The notes under the pieces: model-generated
The model's database searches: none
Seen by the model: the letters and a program-made list of their open reading frames with translations, nothing else
Told to the model about the DNA's origin: nothing
Translations under genes and position numbers: made by a program
Source of the DNA: Datnioides undecimradiatus
Taxonomy: Eukaryota; Chordata; Actinopteri; Lobotiformes; Datnioididae
DNA length: 64,000 nucleotides
Direction: 5' to 3'
NCBI GenBank assembly: GCA_008933995.1
Contig: WARS01000043.1
Span: 1,650,501 to 1,714,500 of the forward strand
Part shown: positions 33,501 to 44,060 of the stretch, piece by piece
Layout: every line of letters begins with the position of its first letter
How positions within the stretch are numbered: the first letter of the stretch is position 1

Positions 33501-33621
33501 ATATAACACAACGTACCGCCGATGTTATCAAACTGCCTCTCAGCTCTTTCAGCTTCTGTCCTTTCCGGACTTTGGAACGGATTTTCTCTCCGTTTAATGT
33601 GCATCCCGGACCTTCAACCAT
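24351..33621 (-). CDS. neil3: Endonuclease VIII-like 3 DNA glycosylase, 10 coding exons
   Basis: Nuclear Fpg/Nei-family glycosylase for oxidised bases in single-stranded and telomeric DNA and for unhooking interstrand crosslinks at replication forks (family knowledge). Joins, read downward: 33621-33517, 33333-33224, 31550-31416, 31021-30808, 29822-29748, 29404-29238, 27251-27088, 25623-25209, 24895-24715, 24533-24351. All are GT-AG and phases close over 1749 nt, giving 582 residues (human 605). The protein starts Met-Val, so Val2 is the NEIL3-type nucleophile instead of proline. The catalytic lysine is Lys60 in GVETLGKELF (human Lys81). An H2TH region ends in MPGVGNIIKNEALFDSGLHP (about 150-184). 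The Fpg zinc finger has C233/C236/C255/C258, and a RanBP2-type zinc finger has C300/C303/C314/C317. A low-complexity linker leads to two GRF zinc fingers (about 484-525 and 531-573), ending in PGC. The gene looks intact and is convergent with aga. Confidence 0.97.
24715..24895 (-). CDS. neil3: neil3 exon 9: first GRF zinc finger
   Basis: Acceptor CTGTCAG|T and donor TTCGAG|GTGAGA. Encodes PRCATHRRPAVLRVV, NKGRQFYCCSLP and KCNFFE. GRF modules bind single-stranded DNA. Confidence 0.95.
25209..25623 (-). CDS. neil3: neil3 exon 8: disordered linker
   Basis: Largest exon (415 nt). Acceptor TCCGCAG|TC and donor CACG|GTGAGT. Encodes the conserved LIKYPCTAFKKP and AFGTSTLVFSDLSKKPKP, then a Ser/Asn/Pro-rich region ending SNNAQNGTPNS. 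Fast-evolving, as in other vertebrates. Confidence 0.94.
25985..26045. repeat. Fragment of the 'GAGCAAGGCACTTAACCCC' fish repeat
   Basis: CCCTGAGCAAGGCACTTAAC followed by CCCCAGCTGTTTTAGCGGAG and CTCAGTGGTC is a signature of a widespread fish interspersed element. Only a short piece is present. Confidence 0.55.
26490..26651. mobile_element. Short hAT-like MITE
   Basis: Terminal inverted repeats TAGAGCTGCAAC (start) and GTTACAGCTCTA (end), interior with repeated ATTAAT/CGATTA units. The 8-bp flanks GGCAGCAG and GTCAGCAA agree at 6 of 8 positions, consistent with a decayed 8-bp hAT target duplication. Non-coding; in neil3 intron 7. Confidence 0.7.
27088..27251 (-). CDS. neil3: neil3 exon 7: RanBP2/NZF zinc finger
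   Basis: Acceptor ATCCAG|T and donor GAGG|GTGAGT. Encodes KLPVRNSLIGWAY, then WACQLCTLINQPAAKACDAC. The C-x2-C-x10-C-x2-C module in this family is associated with ubiquitin binding. Confidence 0.95.
27252..29237 (-). other. neil3: neil3 intron 6
   Basis: 2.0 kb, AT-rich, with T-, C- and A-runs (about 27921-27933, 28628-28636 and 28780-28791). No exon or recognised repeat family. Confidence 0.75.
29238..29404 (-). CDS. neil3: neil3 exon 6: Fpg-type zinc finger
   Basis: Acceptor TATCAG|TGT and donor ATCAG|GTAGAA. Encodes CKHYKVYKRPQCGQC and RMTYFCEHCQKGDPS. The four zinc-binding cysteines are C233, C236, C255 and C258. Confidence 0.96.
29748..29822 (-). CDS. neil3: neil3 exon 5
   Basis: Short 75-nt exon, acceptor TTCGCAG|GTT and donor TACAAG|GTTAGA. 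Encodes VQQLTDEQVHHLVKMTRDF and TLLFYK. Further AGs 6 and 9 nt into the exon make an in-frame tandem acceptor possible. Homology (human KVCQLTDEQ) supports the first AG. Confidence 0.94.
29823..30807 (-). other. neil3: neil3 intron 4
   Basis: About 1 kb. Contains an interspersed fragment about 50 bp from the exon 5 acceptor (29870-29965). Otherwise unremarkable. Confidence 0.75.
29870..29965. repeat. Fragment of the 'TTATTTGTATAGC' fish repeat
   Basis: CTTATTTGTATAGCTCTTCA followed by GACGAAGGGCTGCTTCACA matches the start of a common fish retroelement-derived repeat (consensus like TTTATATAGCACCTTTCA... AAAGTGCTTCACA). Confidence 0.55.
30808..31021 (-). CDS. neil3: neil3 exon 4: H2TH domain
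   Basis: Acceptor CTTGCAG|G and donor GTGAAG|GTATGG. Encodes LDVCSPKFSF and the helix-two-turn-helix core MLCDVLLDQAVMPGVGN followed by IIKNEALFDSGLHPAVK. Confidence 0.96.
31416..31550 (-). CDS. neil3: neil3 exon 3
   Basis: Acceptor TTTTTAG|A and donor ACAAG|GTAACG. Encodes VHFGMNGSMRINPAE and VLEIHLTNDIVCFFDSAVET of the N-terminal beta sandwich. Confidence 0.95.
31551..33223 (-). other. neil3: neil3 intron 2
   Basis: 1.7 kb. Contains A-rich tracts and, 125-150 bp after exon 2, an inverted pair of CRE-like octamers (33072-33099). No exon recognised. Confidence 0.8.
33072..33099. promoter_or_regulatory. Inverted pair of CRE-like sites
   Basis: TGACGTAA (33072-33079) and TTACGTCA (33092-33099) are exact reverse complements. 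The arms extend to 9 nt around a 10-nt spacer. Each matches an ATF/CREB or PAR-bZIP half-palindrome. Binding is inferred. Confidence 0.4.
33224..33333 (-). CDS. neil3: neil3 exon 2
   Basis: Acceptor TTTACAG|AAA and donor TTGAG|GTAATG. Encodes QYTGVETLGKELFVYFGP, containing the conserved glycosylase lysine (Lys60). Confidence 0.96.
33517..33621 (-). CDS. neil3: neil3 exon 1 (coding part)
   Basis: Starts MVEGPGCTLNGEKIR. Val2 is the catalytic N terminus after Met removal. Donor GCG|GTACGT, phase 0. Confidence 0.96.
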
Positions 33622-33770
33622 CTCCTAAGTCGCGAACTCGTGTCAAACTGTACTTCGGCGGTCTACCCGCTAGCTAAATAGGAAGTTTGTTGTCGTTTTG
33701 ATTCCCCGCCACACGGTTGAAGTCTGCGCGTGCGTAGTACGATTTGTATCCGGAAGTAGGCGTTGCATGT
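33622..33770 (-). promoter_or_regulatory. neil3: Candidate neil3 promoter
   Basis: A CpG-rich 150 bp upstream of the neil3 ATG. It contains a GC box (CCCCGCC at 33704-33710), an NRF1-like palindromic TGCGCGTGCGTA (33725-33736) and a canonical ETS site CCGGAAGT (33750-33757). There is no TATA box. This is the pattern of a dispersed housekeeping or cell-cycle promoter. The transcription start is not determinable here. Confidence 0.5.
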
Positions 33771-34315
33771 AAAAGGTAAAGTCTGGGATACACTTACTCA
33801 AAGCATTAAGCTATTTGTCTTTAATCAAGGTGCTGGATGCATTTTATTTTTCAAACTGACTTCATTGGAAATAAGTCTAACTAACAATATTTTGGAACTG
33901 CACTGATAGCTTCTAAATAATGTTATTATATAATAATGTTAGTTTCTGGGTGTATTTACTGTAGTCTTGGGTATTACTGGGTATTTCCTCTATTATACAC
34001 AGGCTAAATTAACAAACAACTTAATTCTTGGTTACCTATTCACCTAATTTTGTGATACTTTACATTGCACTAGAATATTTTTCATGTTAATCTATAGTTG
34101 CATGCTGGTTCTTGATACAGGTTGAATAGCCTCTATAGGTTGAACAACACTCAATAGGTCTTATTCTTAATTCAGACAAAATTAGCTCACTTTCAATTTC
34201 AATTAGCATTAATCACTAAATAATAACATATTTAATCATGGCTTAAACCTAAAACTACCCCCCTTATGAGGTTTTGTTCTAGTAATCAGTGGATGTGAGT
34301 AATTTCTTTTACTCT

Positions 34316-34331
34316 CCACTTGAGGGCGCTA
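34316..34331 (+). promoter_or_regulatory. CTCF-like motif near the neil3 promoter
   Basis: CCACTTGAGGGCGCTA matches CCASYAGRKGGCRS at 13 of 14 positions. It lies about 0.7 kb upstream of the neil3 ATG. Confidence 0.45.
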
Positions 34332-34419
34332 GAGTACTATTGTTGTTGCTGCAGCCCACACATCTGTGATATAGCCTGTAATATTATGTTTTTGCTTTTT
34401 GTTTTTATGTTTTTTCAGG

Positions 34420-34420
<1 letters not shown>

Positions 34421-34451
<31 letters not shown>
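34421..34451. repeat. (GATA)n microsatellite
   Basis: About seven GATA units ending in GATGGATG. Read directly. Confidence 0.97.
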
Positions 34452-37400
34452 GGATGATCTACAGACAATGATCATCAATAGAAAATATCAGTCCCTACTG
34501 CAAGAAAATATTTGATAAAGTAATTAAAGATCAAAAGCCAAAGAGTAATTAGGGAATTAGGTACTGTACCAAATAACATTAGATGTTGAGTTCAAGTTCC
34601 TCAAAATGTCCTTTAAAAGTGTGCCCTACTCCATCCATTATACCTGCATTCCCAGTTGAATTTAACTGCCAGATGTGAGCCTTATGGCCTAATCACGCTA
34701 CCTTCCATACCACTGCCACGTTTATTTAAGTTGTCCCATCTGGCTGGGGGAAAAAAAAAATTATCAAAAGAATTATAATTTGCATTATTGTCAAAAGATT
34801 TTCTGCATGGTTTGCTTGCAATTGCAACAACTTGTTTGCTCTGCAGTTTTACTATCCAGAAGCCCTTCTGTGGGCCCAGATAAAAATAGATAGACACCAT
34901 GTTCTCCAGCCAAGTGTGGAGCCATGCCCTCCTTCAAAAAAGGCAACACTCAGCAATAATGTGTATTAAAATCTGAAGCTGCTCTCTCACATTGGCTCCA
35001 AGGGAAGTGGAGCACTTGAAGCTGGGTCTCACCCAAGGAATTATAATGTAATTCAATCCAAGTTGCTAAAAAATGGATTGTGCCCTCTTGCTGTCCTCTC
35101 TCCTGCCTTGGGACCTACAGTATCCCACGATAAAAGCTAAAATGTCCCCCTGTGTACCTGCAGACTTCTGTACCCTTCTCAGAATGAGACGTACCAAAGA
35201 TCACAGGGCGAGCACTGTGCCGTGTCGTCTGATGCGGCTCAAAAGTTCAGATTCAGTTTAAAGGTCTTCCTTGATCAAGACATGAAAACTCAGATCTTTG
35301 TTGACAAAGAGACCTAACAACTCGAAGATGAATGAGCATCACTAGCAGAATGGTGCATGTAAGTGTATGCGGCCTTCTTGATGATGGATTCTGTACGTAC
35401 ATACTGTATTCAAGTACTGTCTTGCATTAATTTCAGCAAACAAAACAATTACAGTAGGGTGTTAGCTGAGCTTTTAGTCCATTTTTGGTTGAATTTAATT
35501 GAATTTCTTGCTGAGGTCTGTGAAATTTTGCACTGTGCTTGCATCCGAGGGCAGAACAACGGTTGGTCAAAGGCAAAACCACGGATGAATCTGAAGGTTA
35601 TGTGACAACGCTCGGATAAAATGGAAACAAAACAAACAAATAAGTGGGAAACTACAGCTGCAAACTAAACAGATGCATTTATCACATTCATCACATTATT
35701 TTTTTTTTCCTCTGTATTCATCTTTTAGCTAAGGACGGAATAATGTTTACAGGCTCCATTGTTTTTCTGACATTTTTCTTGCACTGCACTCTAGTCCAAC
35801 GGTTGAACTCCTTAAACTCTGCAAAGTGATAAACTTTCAGTGCATTGAACTAACCATCTGCGACTGTTACGTAACATAATATATGTATGGCAAGTACTCT
35901 GTTGGCCATGTTTTCCGAGCGTAAACAGCACTTGTTAGCTAATTTGCACTGTGATATTTTTACCCTCCAGCCTGTTGTATGTCCTTCACTCTCCCTTTGC
36001 ACTGACAGTGCGTTGTCGTTGTTGTCCGTGCTTCGTGCACCATTTTGAAACTTAAAGATGTTGATGCACCAACCCTCACCATGCAAAAACCCCTGTGCGT
36101 TTTTTTTTTTTTTTTTTGTTGCAAGATCAAGACACTGACATCTGCTTTGAAGAGGCGGCACACTGTAGGCTCCTAAACATCCTTAGAGGCGAATTTTACC
36201 CAGTGAAACCTCTGAGACTAAACTCCGACTCGATGGAGCGAGCAACACAGGACCTGCAGTTTGTCAGCTAAAATATAAAAAGTGCTGCTACAGAGGTACA
36301 ATATTCCACGATCTAGATGATCATCCAGGCGTGGCCTGGCAAACTGATGAGCACTGGGGGGAAAAGTGTCAAGGTGTGTCAAGATAAATGCACCGTTCTC
36401 CCAGGTGTGGCGCAGAGAGGGAAGCCAAAGTGGATCCTCAGAATGTGGATTTGGACAACTTTACTGAATGCGTGTACAAACAGAGGCGCATATGCAAGTG
36501 TGAGTGCATTTTTGTGTTTGTGCACCTGTGCATGTGTGCCGAGTGCAGCATTGTACACCCGGAATCACGTGCTCATATCCTTCTGCAGCAACTTATTTAA
36601 CTTATTTGGCCATAACTCAGGCTATGAGTCACCATAATGGAATGACTATACTAGCCTGTATCTACATCAAAAATCATGCTCAACTACTGACATGTTGTTT
36701 TGTGTGATTGGATAATTATACCATCAGTGACTATTGACATCATATTTGCCTGATTATGATATCACAGTCTGAATTTCTATGTCTCTCTGAGATATGTGAG
36801 TCAAACTGTTATGGTTACAGATGGATGAATTACATTTCAGTTGTGTTTGGTTATGATTTGACTTGAAAAAGGCCCAAGTAGAAACCACAGTGTCAACTGT
36901 TTTCATACAAATAAATGACTTTTTGTTTGTGTAAGTACCAGTTTTGTCTTTAATCAGCCTCCATTTCACCTTGCGCTTATGTAAAAGATTAAAGTAATTA
37001 TACAAAAAGACATTTGGCAATCATTCAGCGTGCCCTGTTCAACAATTCTACTACTGCTGGCCTCTGAGCTATTGAAGTTCGAAAATGATCCGTCTAGAGG
37101 AAAAGATATTTGTGTTCATATTTGTGTAAATATAAAGCTGAAATGCCTGATGGGAACTTGGTGCATTGCTCCGGGGTACAAGGACGAGCTGGTGATTTTC
37201 TTGTAACGTACAACTCTGACTTTGAACTTCTGCTAAAAGCTGAATTAGTGGAGAACAGCGCATTCTGAAAGATCCCACTTTGATATAACTGTCAAACTAA
37301 TGCTCACAGACTCTGTGTTGTGTGTGTAGCATGGGGAGCACAGATACGCACAGATGTAAGGCTTTTATGAATTAAATCAGAAGCTTGAACAACAAATCAC

Positions 37401-40013
37401 ATTTCATTGAACTATTAAGAGACTGCTGACAGACTGATCACTCTTCTAATTCCACCATTAGTCTCCTAACTGTCCTAACTGTGAGTTGCTGTGCAGATGT
37501 TACTCGCGCTATATATGGTCCATATACTGTATATGTATGTACAGTTTTGTTCATCTATCTTGTGACTCATATGCATGCGCCTGTGCTTTCACACAAATAT
37601 ACATGACTACATAATTCATGCATGTGTGTCTGTATTCATGAGCCGTTTCTGTGTGTGTGTGTATGGGCATTGTGTGGGAGGATATTAAAACGCACCTAGT
37701 TAACAAACTACAGTTCTGTCCGTCTAGGTTGCCGTTTGATGAATTCTTCATGAGGCCGAAGTGGAGTAAGATTTCATTCATTAAACGAGAATCAAGAACC
37801 TATTCAACTGCTGGGAAGTGGAGCATAAAGCAATGAGTTGGCTGTTGACTTGCAGTGCATAATTAATTTGTTTAACACTATAAGGAATGTCAGTCAACTA
37901 TATGATTTGCATTATTTTCAAAAGATTTAGTCTAATTTTTCTGTTTCCATCAAGGTGTTTTTTTCTGCAAATATATTAAAACCTAAATTTTGATCTCGTG
38001 GTCAGTTTTGCAAGTTAGAGAAAGGTTATATTAATATAAAACAACTGAATATTATCTTTGACATACAGATTTTTGAACAGAAACTGCACTGTTGTATCAG
38101 TAACAGCACTATATATGCAGTATATATCAATTAAAATAAATCAATTTACTGAAAAAGTAACACACTTGTTTTAAAACTAGCTACAGTATATAGATGTGTG
38201 AAAATGGCACAGTCTTTTTAAGTGCATAGGAAAATGGGCCCCTGCTCTTCAAACAGAATGGTGTTTATGTTTTTCTCTGGAAAAGTTTCATGTATAAAAC
38301 TGCTCCGTAAAGCAAAAATGACAGTTGTTTCTTTGGTGGAGAGAAGCTTAGCTGCGGATGGAGATGCGTTGCTATGCAACTGGGATTTCAAAAGTACTTT
38401 CAGCACCAGGGTCACATTTCAATGTCTGTCTCCACCAGCTTGGCAGAAACTGATGACTGCTAATAATGCCTATTTTTAAAGCGTCTCATTTGCAACCCTC
38501 CAAATGTGAATATTGTATAGTATGTATAATGTGGTACGATTGTATACTGTCTGTGCATATTATTCAGAAAATATAACTTCTGCCTATCCTCCCTGGTTTA
38601 TGTCTTCCACTTCTCAATCATGCCTTATTATTCCACGGACATGCTGTCATGCAGCGGCACTGCACACATTCATATTGCCAATATTGAATGCTACCACAGA
38701 TGTTGTCAAACTTTGACTTTAAGGTTAACCAAATGTTATCCCCGGCAGGAGCAGAGGATACTAGTTAGACTAAATATCTAAATGAAAATGTAGAATCAAG
38801 ATGAGGAGGCTTAAAAATGTAAAACCAACGACGTTCTGTTTCCCAACGTCATATCATTGGAATATCCTGCTATCTTTAAAAACATTTCCATCCCCTACTG
38901 CCCTATCTACTACAAAGTACAGTTCATTTTTCCCATAAACCCCAGCCTCTACTGCCTAATCTACGGGGCTATTAAATATAATATATTCATTGTATCGTTT
39001 TTCCAGGAGGATTTTATGTTATTGTTCCCTCAGTGTTTTTACTGGTCAAGGGTTGTGAATAGTAGCACACATTCGGAGAGGAAAAAAAACATGTAGTGAC
39101 TCCTCTACTCCACTGCCCCGTCCTGCACACACTCGGTCTTTCAATACTTACATAAGAAAGTCCCTCTTGTTTTCGCCCTCTCAGCTGGAAACATCCTGAG
39201 GAGCTCTATTTCATCTGTGTAAATGACAGAAGTCACGCTACTCGCTGCAGAAAATGTCCACTTGTCCTTTAATCTTGTGCCTAGTTAAGTGTTATCTTTT
39301 TTTTTTGTAAAAATTAAATAGAAAATCACAAATATACCTCGTTACTCTTGCAATTTATAGCCAGTGCAAGATGTATAACCTTACGCTTCTTCTCTACTGT
39401 GATGTATTTCAGGAAAATACTGTTAAATTGCTGTAGAATCGGCGCAAATCATCTCTTGAAACATAAATATCTGATTCTTCATGGCGTTGTTATTTCAAGA
39501 AAACTTAAAATCACCTTCAAAGATTGACATTTCTTGCAGTGAGCTGCTTCCTCCGGCTTGCACGGCCCAGTTCACCACATCAAACCACATCCCAGGGCTC
39601 AGCTTACACACGGCACCTTTCAGACGTGGAGGCCTACTGGGAGATAAGAGAGGTCAGCCGAACGGGGCGGGGGAAGCACATGAAGTCATGTAGTGACTCC
39701 ACCATGGAATGACCCTGGAAAATTAGAAACAACTAACCCTGTTTCTTTTAATGTGAAGTCAGTCGCTGCCTTAAAAACAACCTAGACGTCAAAAAGACAT
39801 TTATACACACATGCCGGGGGCGGTGGAGTGGGCTAAATGTTGTCAGAAAAAGGCTGAAATAGCAGATACGCAGACACCCTGGAGCTCTTTCAATAGCTCA
39901 AGACACATAAGCCAAGTTAGCTGCTGGCTTTTGACGTGACAGTGATGGATCCTTTCAGAACAAAATGGCTGCAAGAAAAAGAAAAAACTACAGTTGAGTG
40001 TTAACACGTTTCC

Positions 40014-40029
40014 CCTCTAGGTGGCAGTG
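40014..40029 (+). promoter_or_regulatory. CTCF-like motif
   Basis: CCTCTAGGTGGCAGTG matches CCASYAGRKGGCRS at 13 of 14 positions, same orientation as the motifs near 3.2 and 34.3 kb. Confidence 0.45.
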
Positions 40030-40720
40030 TTAGCTTCTTCATCGGTGATACTCTACCCTGGAAGGGCAGAACCACTCATTTCTCTCATCGGGCTGCACTT
40101 ACTGGGAGAACTGGTGTGACATCAGACATCAAAATAAATGCATTTGTTTAAAAAGAGACATGCGGCGCTTTGAGCTCATCCAAATGCCGTCGGAAGGGAA
40201 ACTTAATTTTCAGTTGACATCAATACCGTAATCTCTATTACCCTCATACAGTGCAGAGCCTACTGTTAGACTAATTTGATAATGGCGCATTTAATTAGAT
40301 GTAAATGATGGCACTTGCAGTAATGGACATGAAGCTATCACAGTGAGTGAGTCTGCAGTGTAATGCTGATGGACCAGCTGAGGTCTCTCTGGTTGAACCT
40401 CACGTCTGACTTCACCCGGGGCTGCTCATAGGCGTGGTTGGGTGTGGTCAGAGATGTGCTCGATTGCACCTGCAACCAAATCCAACAGTGATGCTACTGC
40501 AGTCCTTAGGTTCGACTGTATTTCACTGCTGGGGGTGTTACTTAAAGCCAGGTATGACCCAAGGTCCTGTTCGGTGGGTGACCTTGACCTCTGACCTATC
40601 AAGGAGATAGCCCAGCCAACCAAATAATAAGCCAAGGGTGCAGTTACAACCATTTCAAGCTTTTAACTGCATCTTACATCATTCATTCAGCACTTGAAAT
40701 TAAGTGATAAAAACTGGTAT

Positions 40721-40738
40721 GTGTGTGTGTGTGTGTGT
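40721..40738. repeat. (GT)n microsatellite
   Basis: Nine GT units followed by T and G runs. Confidence 0.95.
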
Positions 40739-42527
40739 TTTGGGGGGGGTTAATCTGTCTCAGATCAACTATGGTTTCTTGTGTTTGGTATGAGTCATCT
40801 TCGTGATCTGAATTTATGTGGTGAATTTATTCATTTGGCACCAAAAAATGCTACAAAATCTTAAATAAAAAGGCTGCAGACAGCTTCAGAAGATTATAAA
40901 GAGCACAAAAACACGCTAAAGCACAAATGTATTCTGGTCTAAAGTCTAAACAGGGCTTTGAGCATCTCCACAGTCTCTTTATTTTTATGTGTACAGCAAA
41001 GAAAAACTGGTAAGACCCTGATCTGAGGACTTCAGAAACCTGCTCAAAGCCTTATGTCAGGCTGGACTAATACTTGAATGGAGACAGGTGCCTGACCGTG
41101 CACCGTTCTGTAGGCGATTGCAAAAACCTTGAATCAAACTCTGAATTGGACAAGGATCCAGTATTTGTCTGCACCCAGCGTTCATTCAGTCTACTGCTCA
41201 GGGTTTTTGCCATTTCACTTGTGCATTGTTCCTATTGCAACGCCACATCTTTGATTTTTTTTTCTCCTTCCCAAAGGTCATGAATAAACTTCTCTGCTCA
41301 AATATTAGTCTTAACTTTCCTGTGTGCACTCCACTGAGGAAAAAGTGGTCCTATTTCCATTTTTCTACCTCGTGTGACACCGAGCAACAGTGGGGTTATG
41401 TCCATATTCGTGTATTTGTTTTAGCACCACGTGTTGCCAAGTTCAATTCCTGCAGATTTATTACAACCGGCAATTAGAATAATTATAATTATGTAGACTG
41501 TAAACAGGAAATGCAGCCAAAGATTAGATTGCCCTTGATTAAACCTTTAAACTTTTTTTTTTTTCAAGCAATCAGAAAAACGTCTGAAAGAGAAACCTAT
41601 TCAAAAATGTCAAAAGAGAACGGGGGAGATGCATAATGGCATCTTTGTAATCTTGGGAGGAAAAAGTCCAAAACATGCCTCCCTCTTGATCAGAAGGGAA
41701 AATGCGATTTGTAATTACGCCTCATCTCGCAGATAATTTCACCAAGCTCCCTGTTTATTAATTCCAAACAAACCAGCCGCCGCCAAACGACACTGAATGA
41801 TTCACGTAACATTTCCTTTGAGGCCTTAGAGATGATTTGGGGATTTTGATACTTCAGACGTGACAGTTTTCAGCCATTTCTGCCCATCTAAATATTAAAC
41901 ACTGGACTAATCAAGATCAGCGTGCAATGAAACGAAGACAAGTCATATTTTACTATTACAGTAACACACTGTAAATACGTAAAGCGGCCTAGTTGCAATA
42001 TGTCATTAAAAAAGGAGCTAATGGTTTTGTAATGCATGCATTTTGCATTACAGCATCACTTAAATACATCTTAACTGCCCTACAACACAATATCATTACA
42101 GCCGGTCTACTATCTTAGTATATTTTAGCATTAGTATTCATACATTTTAAGTTGGTGAACCCCTAAATCTCTGTGACAAATTCTGCTTACTGTACTCATT
42201 AGAGTTGGAATTAATCTATTTGCAGAGAGCAGACAGGCACATAAATCTGCCGTTGTGATAACTGAGCAGGAAGTTAATCACATCTTTATAAATGAAAGTA
42301 CTGACGTTCACGAACAACAGAACAGAAGCCCCGGTCTCAACTCGCTCTCCGAGATTTTGAATTTGAATTTTGACTCTTGTTTTAGGCTTGTAGGAGGACA
42401 GGTTAGGTGTTCGGGGCAATTTGCAGAACACTAGAGACACCATTTGAAGACATGAGCCCTCCTGCTCGACATTCAATCACACCAGTTCCTAAAGGAGGGT
42501 CTGACGTTGCACTTGACATCGATTTGA

Positions 42528-42986
42528 TCATATGTGCATAGTTGATGCGGATGCCTGAATCATCATTTCATGGAATTTCTGGTGCCCACGTACTCTTTGA
42601 AATATTTCTTTTGAAGCAGATACTACAAAAGGAATGATACCGAGGAATTTAGCGCGCCTTTTCAGGCACTTTCTCTCAACTCCAGCTCCACTTCGGTTTG
42701 GCTGACACTCGCTCTGGATGAGCATTTTGATCTGCTTCATTATCCAGTCTGAACCTGCCACAAACAGCGCTGATTCCCTTGATAATTCATAATTAATAAC
42801 AACAAAATATCTAGGCCCAATCCTCAAGGGACCTCTCTGAAGAAAACTGTTGTTGATTACCCAACAGCAGTCTCCAGGCTCAACATCACGCTCATTTATT
42901 GGTTTTATGTTCAGGTCCATCGGAGATTTGACATCACAGAGGTTTAAAGCAGACTTCAGGCTGTCATTCACAACCACATGACTCAC
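42528..42986 (-). CDS. Orphan 152-codon ORF, possible viral-envelope-like remnant
   Basis: An uninterrupted minus-strand frame that I do not recognise. It is unusually protein-like for this region: mixed composition, four cysteines (residues 17, 40, 41, 94 among others) and few homopolymers. Residues 105-111 are basic (RKCLKRR) and are followed by a hydrophobic stretch (112-129, AKFLGIIPFVVSASKEIF). That layout is compatible with a cleavage site plus fusion-peptide region of a class I viral envelope, but there is no canonical furin motif, no disulfide motif and no transmembrane segment. A stop lies 10 codons upstream of the first ATG, and no LTR or pol fragment is seen nearby. It could equally be a chance ORF or a repeat fragment. 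Confidence 0.25.
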   Translation of the reverse strand: MSHVVVNDSLKSALNLCDVKSPMDLNIKPINERDVEPGDCCWVINNSFLQRGPLRIGPRYFVVINYELSRESALFVAGSDWIMKQIKMLIQSECQPNRSGAGVERKCLKRRAKFLGIIPFVVSASKEIFQRVRGHQKFHEMMIQASASTMHI

Positions 42987-43764
42987 CAGCTGAAAAAGAT
43001 CCTACCAGATGATATCCTTATACATTTTTCACGTCATCCTTTTTTTTTCTGTTTAGCACAAGGATGACTCAGTGCAGCTTTGCACCTTGGCAGACCCACC
43101 TAAAGCTTGAAGCCTGCAAGGTCAAAAAACTCCCATTTAAATGGACACCTGAATCCCCAAACTGCATTATTCTGACTAAGGTCAGCGGGAAACTCAGAGG
43201 TTGCAGGTAACCTGTTAGCCCTGCTGTCTGTGTCTTTGTCCTGCGCTTGTCTCTCAAGATATATGTAGAAACCACACCTGTAGCTTTTTAAAGAAAGGAT
43301 GGAAAGCCTGTAGCTCTAATTAGAAAAAGGAAAATCAAATAATAATTAGTATTTAATGCCTTGACTTAGATCAATCCAGGCAACACTTATCAACTTCAAT
43401 TCAACAACAACAATACACATATAGTACAATGCCTCACAGTCCACCAAGTGTCAAACTGGATGCGGGAGATAAATGGTTTGGTCCACTGTTCTGGCACAGC
43501 TTGTTACTGTAAAGCAGATCTATTGTTCCATTGTCTTACTGTCTCTTCTTATGAGACTGAACAGCTACAATCTTGATCAACAATAAAGTTTCTGTGAGTA
43601 AAATAGCACAAAATGCTCTCAAGACTATATATTTGAACTCTGTTAATTTATTATTACTCTGATTTGAGTCAGTCAATAGATATGTATGTATTGTATGTAG
43701 GACAAAAGGTCGTAGCAGGAATTTCCAGATGTAATGCTGATGAATTCATTTCTGGCATGGCACT

Positions 43765-44060
43765 ATTGCGTAGACTGGTACAGACGTTCATGATCCCCAG
43801 ATGATGAATCCAAAGGGTAACACCAAAGAGATTCCTTTAATGTCTGCAGCTGCTTGACACATGTGGTCTTGACTGAAATATCCTGACCACTACTGGTTGG
43901 GTTGCCATGAGATCTGGGACAGATGATTATGTGCTCCCCAAGGGGTTACGTATAATCACTTTTATGATCCTCCTAGTCTCATCATTAGAAAATGACCGGA
44001 TACCTGCAAAACTAATGACAGTCCCGGTAGCCTAAGTTGGGTTTAGCGCAAATTATGGTC
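43765..44060. repeat. Fish repeat of the 'GGTACAGACATTCATG' family
   Basis: CTGGTACAGACGTTCATGAT, CCCCAGATGATGAATCC, TTGACTGAAATATCCTGACC, GGTTGCCATGAGATCTGG and ACCTGCAAAACTAATGACA follow in order the consensus I know for a very abundant percomorph interspersed element. Boundaries are approximate. Confidence 0.7.

Larger units (their letters stand above)
33771..42527. other. Gene-free right arm, proximal part
   Basis: About 9 kb upstream of neil3 with no recognisable exon on either strand. Holds microsatellites (34421-34451, 40721-40738), a T18 tract at 36100-36117 and two CTCF-like motifs. A G/C-mixed stretch at about 41640-41830, rich in homeodomain-like TAATTA/TTTATTAATT words, could be conserved non-coding DNA. 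Confidence 0.55.
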
